Source: Alphaproteobacteria bacterium (GTDB lineage Bacteria; Myxococcota_A; UBA796; GCA-2862545). From it: DNA of 64,000 nucleotides. Position 1 is the stretch's first letter. Each line of letters starts with the position of its first letter. The position numbers and the translations under genes are program-made. This document shows positions 19,046 through 26,588 of this stretch, piece by piece. The notes below the pieces were generated by a model. It had not been told where the DNA came from. It saw only the letters and a list, made by a program, of their open reading frames with translations, and did not search any database. The stretch is from the NCBI GenBank assembly GCA_020632925.1, contig JACKER010000013.1, positions 206,323-270,322 on the forward strand. Reading direction: 5' to 3'.

Positions 19046-19267
19046 TCAGTTGTCGAAGTCGTCGCCACCGATCATGCGCGGGGCGACGACGTAGATGACA
19101 CCGTTGAAGCCCATCGCGAGGCCGGCGAGCAGCCGCATCGGTGGCGACCAGGCCTGCGGCAGCACGAACCAGCCCACCAGCGCGCCTCCGACGAGGAACA
19201 GCACGGTGAACCCGATCACGTCCTTGCGCTTGAACAGGTCGAGCAGCACGCGCAGGGTGTCGACCAC
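19046..19267 (-). CDS. Small two-TM membrane protein
   Basis: 73 residues starting at a GTG preceded by GGAGGTCCC, the same Shine-Dalgarno/spacer used by other genes here. It has two hydrophobic segments ('VIGFTVLFLVGGALVGWFVL' and 'LLAGLAMGFNGVIYVVA') and an acidic C-terminus ('GGDDFDN'). It is directly upstream of the amidase gene, whose start abuts its stop, suggesting an operon. No family recognised. Confidence 0.6.
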   Translation of the reverse strand: MVDTLRVLLDLFKRKDVIGFTVLFLVGGALVGWFVLPQAWSPPMRLLAGLAMGFNGVIYVVAPRMIGGDDFDN

Positions 19268-19315
19268 GGGACCTCCGACGATGTCATGTAGCACGGGTCG
19301 CTGCTACGGTGCGGC

Positions 19316-22168
19316 GTGTCCGCCGTGCCGCCGCCCTTCGGTCCGTTCGTGCCGCATCACCTGCTGGGGACGGGCGGGATGGCCGAGGTGTGGGCCGCGA
19401 CACACGCCCCCACCGGCACGCCCGTGGCGATCAAGCGGCTCCAGGCGCACCTCCAGGGCCGCGCGCGGGCGCTCTTCCAGCTGGAGGTGGAGGCGATGGC
19501 CAGCCTCCAGCACCCGCGGATCCTGTTGGTCTGGGACCACGGGACCGACGAGGAGGGACGCGCCTGGGTCGCGCTCGAGCGGGCAGAGGCGTCGATGGAG
19601 GATCGGCCGCCCCGCGACTGGAAGCGCACCCTCGCCGCGACGATCGCGCTCCTCGAGGCGCTGGCCCACGCCCACTCGCGGCGGATCGTGCACCGGGACG
19701 TCAAGCCCGGGAACCTCCTGCTCGTCGACGCGCCCGATCCGTACCGGCTCGCGGACTTCGGGCTCGCCCACGTGATCGGCGCCACCCGGAGCTACCACGC
19801 GGGCACCCCGCTCTACATGGCACCCGAGCAGTTCGACGGCCGCCACCGGGACTTCGGCCCGTGGACGGACCTGTACGCCGTGGGGTGTGTGCTGTGGCAG
19901 TGGGTCTCGGGCGCTCCTCCGTACGACGGGAGCGTCGAGGCGCTGCGCGCGGCCCACCGCACGGGTCGTCCTCCGCGGCTGGCTCCCCGGTTCGACGTGC
20001 CGAACGACCTGGAGGCGCTGCTGCGCGAGCTGCTCGCCGCCGATCCGGCGCGGCGTCCCGCGTCCGCGGCGTCCGCGCTCGCCGACCTGCTGTCCTGCTC
20101 GTCCGCGGCCCCTCGCGACCGGACGGTTCCCACCAGGCTGCCCGTCCCGGCCACGTGGCGCCGTCCGCCGAGCGCACCACCGCCGCTGCTCACCTCCGCG
20201 GGCGTGGGGTTGTTCGGGATCCGCCGGGCGCCGCTCGTGGGCCGGAGCACCGAACGCGACCTGCTGTGGAGCGCGCTGTCCCGCGTCGCGATGCGGGCGA
20301 TCCCCGAGATCGTGGTCGTCGGGGGACCCGAGGGTGCCGGGGCCTCGGCGCTCGGGCGATGGCTGTGCGAGCGTGTCTCGGAGCTCGATGTGGCCACGGC
20401 GTTGCCGGTCATGGGGTCGCTGGCGGACCTGCTGCGCGACCGCTGGGGGTGCGGCGGCCTCGACGACGACCAGACGCTCGCCCGCCTGCGCGGGCTGGAG
20501 GTCGCCGAACCGGAGCGGGTCGCGCGGGCCATCACCACGGGCGCCGGCGCGCTCGCGGTGGCGTCGGAGCAGGTGGCCGAGCTCGCGTCCGCTGGGGCGG
20601 TCGTGGTCTGGGTGGACGATCCCGACCTCTCCGGAGAGCGCCTGGCTCTTGCGCGCGATCTGCTGTCGAGGAGCGAACACCCGATCCTCGTGGTCGCGAC
20701 GGGTCGGGTGGAGCAGCTGGGGGCGCTGGAGGCCGGGGACGCGGGGGTGGGGATCGAGCTCGGACCCCTCTCGGAGACGGAGGTGCTCCTCCTCCTGTAC
20801 GACGTGCTCGGGATCGAGCGAGCCTCCGCGAACCGGCTGATGGAGGTGGTGGGTCGCCTGCCGGGCCCGCTGCTCGAGGCGGTCCGACGGTCCGTCGCCG
20901 CCGGGCGGGTGCGGGCGACCCCGCTCGGACACGAGCTGGATCTGGTGCCGGCGGACGAGGAGCCGCTGCCGCTGCCGCTCGTCGTGCTGGCGCTGCTCGG
21001 CGAGCACGGGGTGACCGAGGAGCGGTGGGAGGAGGTGTGCCGGCGCGGTGGTGACGCCGAGACCTGGCGCGAGGTGCTCGACCACGCCCGGCGCCTGGGG
21101 TCCGTCCAGGTGGACGGCGTCTCGCTCGTCGTGCATCCATCGGCCCGCCGACGGGCGGCCGCCGGCGCTGAGGACGTGCTGCGGCGCGCACACGACCTGA
21201 TCGCGGACACCCCGGGCCTGCGCGACCACGAGCGGGTGTGGCACCTGGCCGAGGCGGGGCGCATCGACGAAGCGATGGTCGTGCTGCGCGAGCTGGCCAC
21301 CCACTGGCGCGGCGGCGGGGAGGCGCGCGTGCTGGACGCCCTCCGCAGGGTCGCCGCCGCCCGTCCGCTGCCCGACGATCACGCCGATCGGCGGGTGCTG
21401 CAGGGCCTCGAGGTCCGAATCCGCATCCACTTCGGCGACCTGCGTGACCTCCACGCCCAGGTGGAGGCGCTGGTGTCGTCGTGCGAGCGTTTCGGTGAGC
21501 CCACCCCGCCGCACGTGGCGATGTGCTGTCCCCGGCTCGGTGATTCGGCGCTGGCGCGGAGGGTGCTCGCCACCCTGGCGCCCCCCACCGACACGACCTC
21601 ACTCAGGGCCCGTGGCCTGCTCTGCCAGCTCGTCGACGATCTGGACGAGGCGCGCGCCTGCTACGACGAGCTGTTGGCGGCGGCGATGTCCGAGGGCATG
21701 TGGTCGCTCGCCGCCTCCACACTCAACGATCTCGCGCACCTGGACCAACTCGTCGGTCGGTCGGAGGATGCGGCGGACCGGTGGCGCCGCTCCCTGTCGA
21801 TCTGCCGCGAACGCGGGGTCGGCGAGCCGCTCATCGTCGAGTACAACCTCGTGGCGGCCACCGCACCCGACGATGTGGCCACGCTGCTGGACCTGGCCGC
21901 GCGCGCGGAGAGGGTCCGTCAACCACGCCTGGTGGCGATGGCGTTGAGCTCGGTCCTGCTGAGCGCGGCGCGGCGTGGATCCGGGCCACTGATCGATCAG
22001 CACGCTGCCGCCGCCATGCGCGCTGCGGCGGTCGCCGGTCTGGTGGCACCGTCCCGGGCCACGGCGCTGGTGGAGGCCAGCCACGAGAGCGAGGTGTTGA
22101 ACGCCGAGCAGCGGCGAGCGCTCGGTCGCGTGGCGCGGGTCCTCGCGGGAAGGTCGACCAGCCGGTGA
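19316..22168 (+). CDS. Ser/Thr kinase - degenerate ATPase - TPR protein
   Basis: 950 residues. The kinase domain (about 1-260) is complete: 'GTGGMAEVW', 'VAIKRL', H126-R127-D128 in 'HRDVKPGNLL', 'DFGLAHV' and 'YMAPEQF'. A STAND-type ATPase follows, but its P-loop reads 'GGPEGAGAS' (336-344) with Ala343 where the invariant Lys should be. The Walker B-like 'VVWVDD' (D434-D435) is kept. The last 350 residues are TPR-like helices. It is a paralogue of the protein encoded at 39605, which has an intact P-loop. I infer a soluble signalling hub whose ATPase module may bind nucleotide weakly or serve as a scaffold. GTG start. Confidence 0.88.
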   Translation: MSAVPPPFGPFVPHHLLGTGGMAEVWAATHAPTGTPVAIKRLQAHLQGRARALFQLEVEAMASLQHPRILLVWDHGTDEEGRAWVALERAEASMEDRPPRDWKRTLAATIALLEALAHAHSRRIVHRDVKPGNLLLVDAPDPYRLADFGLAHVIGATRSYHAGTPLYMAPEQFDGRHRDFGPWTDLYAVGCVLWQWVSGAPPYDGSVEALRAAHRTGRPPRLAPRFDVPNDLEALLRELLAADPARRPASAASALADLLSCSSAAPRDRTVPTRLPVPATWRRPPSAPPPLLTSAGVGLFGIRRAPLVGRSTERDLLWSALSRVAMRAIPEIVVVGGPEGAGASALGRWLCERVSELDVATALPVMGSLADLLRDRWGCGGLDDDQTLARLRGLEVAEPERVARAITTGAGALAVASEQVAELASAGAVVVWVDDPDLSGERLALARDLLSRSEHPILVVATGRVEQLGALEAGDAGVGIELGPLSETEVLLLLYDVLGIERASANRLMEVVGRLPGPLLEAVRRSVAAGRVRATPLGHELDLVPADEEPLPLPLVVLALLGEHGVTEERWEEVCRRGGDAETWREVLDHARRLGSVQVDGVSLVVHPSARRRAAAGAEDVLRRAHDLIADTPGLRDHERVWHLAEAGRIDEAMVVLRELATHWRGGGEARVLDALRRVAAARPLPDDHADRRVLQGLEVRIRIHFGDLRDLHAQVEALVSSCERFGEPTPPHVAMCCPRLGDSALARRVLATLAPPTDTTSLRARGLLCQLVDDLDEARACYDELLAAAMSEGMWSLAASTLNDLAHLDQLVGRSEDAADRWRRSLSICRERGVGEPLIVEYNLVAATAPDDVATLLDLAARAERVRQPRLVAMALSSVLLSAARRGSGPLIDQHAAAAMRAAAVAGLVAPSRATALVEASHESEVLNAEQRRALGRVARVLAGRSTSR

Positions 22169-22169
22169 G

Positions 22170-22817
22170 CTACTCGAAGTGGCCGAACTGGACCGTGAGG
22201 TCGACGCCCAGCCGCAGGTAGAGCCCGGGCCCGAGCTCCTGCTTGGTGCGCTCGTTGCCGGCCACGTCGAAGTAGTGGTGGCTGCTGGGCACGTCGAACT
22301 GCCCGATGATGCGCAGCTGGGGCGCGAGGAAGTCCGTCGGCGCCAGGAACGCGCCGGCCTCCGCGCGGATCGGGTAGTACGGCACGCGCAGCTTCTCGTC
22401 GTCGTCGGTGCCGTGCCAGGTCTGGTCGCCCACCCCGATGCCCGCGCCGAAGAAGATGTCGAGCTGATCGCCGGCGCCGACCATGTAGTCGTACATCAGC
22501 AGGGCGGAGGCGTCGGTGTACCGGCTGCCGAGGTCGAGGTTCGTGACCACGCCGAGCCGACCGATGTTCTCGAGCCAGAACCACCCGTCGACGCCGAACA
22601 GGAAGTCGAACCGCGTCTTCTCGATGGTGCTCGCGTCCGGGGTGCCGTCCCCGTCCACGTCGTCGGCGGTGTCGTTCTTGTCGAAGTCGTAGGTCTTGAG
22701 GACCTTCGGGAAGCCGCTCGGGTACGCGGCGGGGATCGCCCAGCTGCCGAAGTGCGGTCCCACGGACCACTGTGCGTCCGAGGCGAAGGCCGAGCCCGCC
22801 AGCGCGATCCACCACAT
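22170..22817 (-). CDS. Outer-membrane beta-barrel-like protein
   Basis: 215 residues with a short signal peptide ('WIALAGSAFASDA'). Alternating aromatic/aliphatic strands ('RFDFLFGVDGWFWLENIGRLGVV', read in parts) and a terminal Phe-rich strand ('LTVQFGHFE') suit an 8-10-stranded barrel. An acidic 'DDVDGDGTPD' loop could bind Ca2+. Its stop faces the stop of the kinase/ATPase gene with almost no gap. A Shine-Dalgarno GGGAG precedes the ATG. The ligand is unknown. Confidence 0.65.
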   Translation of the reverse strand: MWWIALAGSAFASDAQWSVGPHFGSWAIPAAYPSGFPKVLKTYDFDKNDTADDVDGDGTPDASTIEKTRFDFLFGVDGWFWLENIGRLGVVTNLDLGSRYTDASALLMYDYMVGAGDQLDIFFGAGIGVGDQTWHGTDDDEKLRVPYYPIRAEAGAFLAPTDFLAPQLRIIGQFDVPSSHHYFDVAGNERTKQELGPGLYLRLGVDLTVQFGHFE

Positions 22818-22875
22818 GTCTCCCTCCCGCCCGCAGGCTATCCCGCGGAGCAGGGGGAGCGCTGTCGGCCCGCTG

Positions 22876-23925
22876 TCAGCGGCGGACGGTGGGTGTCACG
22901 GCCTCGTCGACGGTCCGGACGTGCGCCCTTCCTCCCGCAGGAGGCGCCGAGCGAGCGCCCCACAACACCTCGGTCTCCGGCTCGGCGGTGGTCGTGAAGG
23001 ACCACGAGAACTTCTTGTGCGGCGTCGTCACCCAGGAGACCTCGGCGTCGACGGTGTAGGTCGTCTGCGGCTGGAGCCCCTCGACGGGCCAGAGGATGAC
23101 CGTGCTGTTGTTGGTGCCGAACTCGCTCGACGAGGGCAGCTCGACGTCGTGCTCCACCACCGTCCCGTCGTCCGCCGTGATCACCGAGGTGATGACGGAG
23201 ACGCCCAGCGGGTTCTCGCGCCCGATCCCGAGCACCTCGGACGAGCCGAAGGTCATCGTGATGGGGTAGCCGCGGAGCTTGCTGTCGTACCCGTCGCCGG
23301 GACGCCAGACCATGACCTCGGGCGGGACCCGGGTGTCGCCGTCGACCGGCCAGAACACGGGCTTGCCGCTGTGCGTGCCGCTCGGCAGGTCGAGCACCCA
23401 GACCGAGTACGCCAGGCCGAGGAACTCGTCCCTACCCTCGTCGTACCCGCCGCCGTACCAGCCGGGGGCGAGCAGCGGGTCGCGGTAGTGGGGGTCGTGG
23501 ATCAGCAGGTCCACGTTCTCGGTGCGCGTCCGGTCCTCGGAGACCGGCATCAGCACCTCCCACACCATCGACTGAGCGGTGTCGAGGTTGAACTCCGCGC
23601 GACGGAGCCGGTCGAACACGCTCTCGCCATAGAACAGGGGCGTGCCGAGCTCCTCGATGTTCCAGAACGTGACGTTGTCGACGTTCTGATCGAGCCAGTC
23701 GACGTGGGCTTCGGTCGCGACCGTGACCTTGGAGTCGATCCGCGGCTGCTCGGCGCCCGCGTACCGCCGGTAGCAGGCGAGGCGGTGGAAGAACTCCGCG
23801 GACTCGGCCGAGGCGTGCTTCTCGCCCTTGATCTTGTCCTTGCAGGCCTCGTCGACGTTCGCGAAGTCGGGGCGGCAGGCGGCCAGGGTCAGCCCGAGGA
23901 CGGGCAGGAGGAGGCGATGGGTCAT
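22876..23925 (-). CDS. Lipoprotein with possible CAP/SCP domain
   Basis: 349 residues from the ATG at 23925. The leader 'LLLPVLGLTLAAC' ends in a lipobox Cys. Residues 35-180 resemble a CAP (SCP/PR-1) domain: an early helix with 'ATEAHVDWLDQN', a Glu in 'NIEELGTPLFYG' and a late aromatic strand 'FLGLAYSVWVLDLP'. The C-terminal 120 residues look like an immunoglobulin-like or fibronectin-type domain ('LQPQTTYTVDAEVSW'). CAP domains are usually secreted, with lipid- or wall-binding roles. It starts 2 bp after the stop of the DUF444 gene, so probably shares its transcript. The CAP assignment is tentative. Confidence 0.55.
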   Translation of the reverse strand: MTHRLLLPVLGLTLAACRPDFANVDEACKDKIKGEKHASAESAEFFHRLACYRRYAGAEQPRIDSKVTVATEAHVDWLDQNVDNVTFWNIEELGTPLFYGESVFDRLRRAEFNLDTAQSMVWEVLMPVSEDRTRTENVDLLIHDPHYRDPLLAPGWYGGGYDEGRDEFLGLAYSVWVLDLPSGTHSGKPVFWPVDGDTRVPPEVMVWRPGDGYDSKLRGYPITMTFGSSEVLGIGRENPLGVSVITSVITADDGTVVEHDVELPSSSEFGTNNSTVILWPVEGLQPQTTYTVDAEVSWVTTPHKKFSWSFTTTAEPETEVLWGARSAPPAGGRAHVRTVDEAVTPTVRR

Positions 23926-23927
23926 GG

Positions 23928-25010
23928 TCAGCGACCGCGCCCCAGGAGCTCCTTGATGGAGTCCATGATCGCGTCGCGGTTCGGGATGCGGGAGAGCACC
24001 ACGGCGTCGTCCTCCTTGAACGCTTCCTGCAGGTCCTTGATGAACTGGCCGCTGCCGTACTGGCTGTCGACCTGGGCGTAGCTGAACTGGTTGGCGACGG
24101 GGATCATCCTCGTCTTCAGCAGGTCGACGCAAGTGCGGGTGTCGGACTGGCTCCAGTTGTCGCCGTCGCTGAAGTGGAACGGGTAGATGTTCCACTCGCT
24201 GGCCGGGTACTCCGCCTCGATGATCTCCATGCACAGCTTGTAGGCGCTGCTGATCAGCGTGCCGCCGGACTCGCGGGTGCGGAAGAAGGTGTCCCGATCG
24301 ACCTCGCGCGCGGTCGCGTCGTGGATGATGAACCGGGTCTCCACGTCGTCGTAGTTGTGCTGGAGCCAGGCGTCGATCCAGAAGGCCTCGCTGCGCACGA
24401 TCTCCTTCTGCTCCTTCCCCATGCTGCCGGACACGTCCATCATGTAGATGAGGACCGCGGCGCTGCGGGGCTCCTTCTGGACCTCGTAGGTCCGGTACCG
24501 CTTGTCCTCCTTGATCGGCACGATGATCGGCTTGTCCGGGTCGTAGATCCCGGCGGCGATCGAGCGCTTCAGGGCCTGACGGTACGTCCGCTTGTTGTGC
24601 CGCAGCGACTCGGGGCCGGTGACCGAGATGCCGGTGTACTTGTTCTTGTCGGCGGCGGCCTCGCGCTGGCCCTTGGGCTCGATGCGCGGCAGCTCGAGCT
24701 CCTCGCCGAGGATCTCCGCCAGCTCGTCCATCGAGATCTCGACCTCGAGCATGTGCTCGCCGGCCGCGTCGCCCGCCTTCTGCCCCTCGCCCGCTCCCTC
24801 GCCCTCTTCGCCCTCGCCCTGCCCCACGCCGCTCTTGTTCTCGCCGTACCGCAGGCGTGGCAGCCCGATCTGGGGCAACGGGATGCTGACGAGCTCCTTG
24901 CCCTTCCGCCCGACCAGCTCGCCGCTGGACATGTACTTCCGGAGCTCCCGTCGCACCCGCCCCTTCACGATGTCTCGGAACCTGCCGAGGTCGCGGTCGA
25001 TGTTCAGCAA
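23928..25010 (-). CDS. DUF444 (YeaH/YhbH) VWA-domain protein
   Basis: 360 residues. The TTG at 25010 sits 6 nt after GGAGGG and begins 'LLNIDRDLGRFRDIVKGRVR', the family's N-terminus; readings further upstream overlap the next gene. A Gly/Glu-rich linker (61-85) separates it from the rest. The von Willebrand A MIDAS motif is 'MDVSGSM' (D192, S194, S196). In E. coli the family member yeaH is co-transcribed with the kinase gene yeaG/prkA, and a spoVR/ycgB gene is often close. Neither partner is in this window; the neighbours are an outer-membrane protein upstream and a lipoprotein downstream. Function within the stress or sporulation pathway is not settled. Confidence 0.9.
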   Translation of the reverse strand: MLNIDRDLGRFRDIVKGRVRRELRKYMSSGELVGRKGKELVSIPLPQIGLPRLRYGENKSGVGQGEGEEGEGAGEGQKAGDAAGEHMLEVEISMDELAEILGEELELPRIEPKGQREAAADKNKYTGISVTGPESLRHNKRTYRQALKRSIAAGIYDPDKPIIVPIKEDKRYRTYEVQKEPRSAAVLIYMMDVSGSMGKEQKEIVRSEAFWIDAWLQHNYDDVETRFIIHDATAREVDRDTFFRTRESGGTLISSAYKLCMEIIEAEYPASEWNIYPFHFSDGDNWSQSDTRTCVDLLKTRMIPVANQFSYAQVDSQYGSGQFIKDLQEAFKEDDAVVLSRIPNRDAIMDSIKELLGRGR

Positions 25011-25050
25011 GGCCGACCCTCCATCGACAGTGTAGCCGCCTGGGGAGCTC

Positions 25051-26511
25051 TCAGAAGCGCACGATGGCGGACAGGCCGATGGTGGCGAGCGGAGCCGGGA
25101 CGACGATGGGCTCGGTGGCCGTGCCGCTGGCCGGGATCTCGACGCTGTAGTGCAGCTCGCCGTTCCCGCCGCCATAGACCGAGACGAACGCGTTGGCGTC
25201 GAGGTAGCGCATCAGCGTCGCGCGCCAGTCGAAGCGACCGACGAGCGACTCGTCGGAGACGTTGACCAGCACCGAGGCCAGGAACGTGTGGTCCTTCAGG
25301 CGCCCGGGCGAGGGGACGTAGACGTAGCCGCCGGCGTAGGCGCGGCCGAAGTAGAGCGGGGTGTACTGGTTGACGAGGAAGAGCCAGCCCAACAGGTCGG
25401 CGTCGTCGTACCCGAGCTGGTTGTAGAACCCCTGGGCGCCGATGGCGAAGGAGTCGTCGCTGCCGTAGGCGATGGAGAGCTCGAGCCCGCCGACCACCTG
25501 CACCAGCCACTCGTCGCTGATGTCCACCTCGGTGGGGAAGACCAGCGCCACGGGGTCGAGCGTGCCCTCCCAGCGGGGATCGGTCACGCCGTGCTGCACG
25601 GCGGCTTCGAGCGAGACGTCGAAGGGCCCGAGCCCGCTGGACGCCGTGGCACCGAGCTTGACCGGCTGGTCCTTGCGGGCGGCCGCGGACGCGGTGAGCT
25701 CGGTCTGCCCGAACGAGGTCTCCGCGCGAAGGGCGCCCCCGATCTCGTCGAGCGCGTGGGCGTCCGCGAGGTTGGCGATGGCGTAGACGTTGCTGTTCGC
25801 GGACTCGATCGGGACGTGGACCTTCACGAGGTCGACGCCGGTGCGGACGTCGACGATCGCGAGCGGATCGAGGCGCTGCTGGTTCAGGAAGTCCGTCGGC
25901 TGCCAGAAGCGACCCGTGCCCCAGCGGATCCGCTGCTTGCCAGCGGTGACGTAGACCCGGTGGGCGACGTCGAACTTCACCCAGAGCTGGTCGAGCAGGA
26001 CGGTGTCGACCGGGATCTCCTCGCCGGTGAAGGGGTCGGTGTCGCCGCGGCGGATGCTCCAGTCGTGCGTCAGGCGGCCGGAGGCGTAGGCGCGGACGCG
26101 GTCGTTGGGGCGGGCGTCGGCGTACAGGTCGAAGCGCGTGGGCCCGTCCATCGTGACCTGCGAGGGGTCGTCGACGCCCTCGGACAGGTTGGCCTGCGCG
26201 AGCACCCACATCCGCCCGCCGATCGTGAACCGGTCGTCGAGGACGGTGAGCTTGTCGGCCAGCGCGCGCTCGGTCGACTGGAAGCCGCCGCCCAGCAGGT
26301 CCTCGTCGCGGTCGCCGGTGGGCGCGGCGGGGGTGGGCTCGGACTGGGGCGCGGGCTCCGGCTCGGGGTCCGATGACCCGAAGATCTCGTCGTCGCGAGG
26401 GTCCGGGGCGGGTTCCTCCGCGGGCCCGAAGATCTCGTCGTCCCGAGGGTCTGGCGCGGGCGCAGGGTCGTCCTGCGCCATGGCGAGCGCGATCCAGAAG
26501 TCGAGCACCAC
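25051..26511 (-). CDS. Porin-like outer-membrane beta-barrel protein
   Basis: 486 residues, GTG start after GGAGG. A short signal peptide ('FWIALAMAQ') is followed by an acidic Pro-rich spacer with two copies of 'APDPRDDEIFG'. The remainder is beta-rich: repeated amphipathic strands ('RMWVLAQANLSEG', 'RVYVTAGKQRIRWGTGRFW', 'FRYLDANAFVSVYGG'-like) ending in 'LSAIVRF', with the terminal Phe typical of barrel proteins. The 'RIRWGTGRFWQPTDF' block resembles beta-barrel proteins annotated as DUF1302 or similar. It may be a channel or receptor of unknown substrate. It is the first gene of a minus-strand series with the DUF444 and lipoprotein genes. Confidence 0.7.
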   Translation of the reverse strand: MVLDFWIALAMAQDDPAPAPDPRDDEIFGPAEEPAPDPRDDEIFGSSDPEPEPAPQSEPTPAAPTGDRDEDLLGGGFQSTERALADKLTVLDDRFTIGGRMWVLAQANLSEGVDDPSQVTMDGPTRFDLYADARPNDRVRAYASGRLTHDWSIRRGDTDPFTGEEIPVDTVLLDQLWVKFDVAHRVYVTAGKQRIRWGTGRFWQPTDFLNQQRLDPLAIVDVRTGVDLVKVHVPIESANSNVYAIANLADAHALDEIGGALRAETSFGQTELTASAAARKDQPVKLGATASSGLGPFDVSLEAAVQHGVTDPRWEGTLDPVALVFPTEVDISDEWLVQVVGGLELSIAYGSDDSFAIGAQGFYNQLGYDDADLLGWLFLVNQYTPLYFGRAYAGGYVYVPSPGRLKDHTFLASVLVNVSDESLVGRFDWRATLMRYLDANAFVSVYGGGNGELHYSVEIPASGTATEPIVVPAPLATIGLSAIVRF

Positions 26512-26588
26512 CGGGCCTCCGAAGTCCCATCTTGTAGCGCGCCCAGCGCACCGCTTCGAGCCGCGCTAGCGTGAGCATCGGAGGGACG

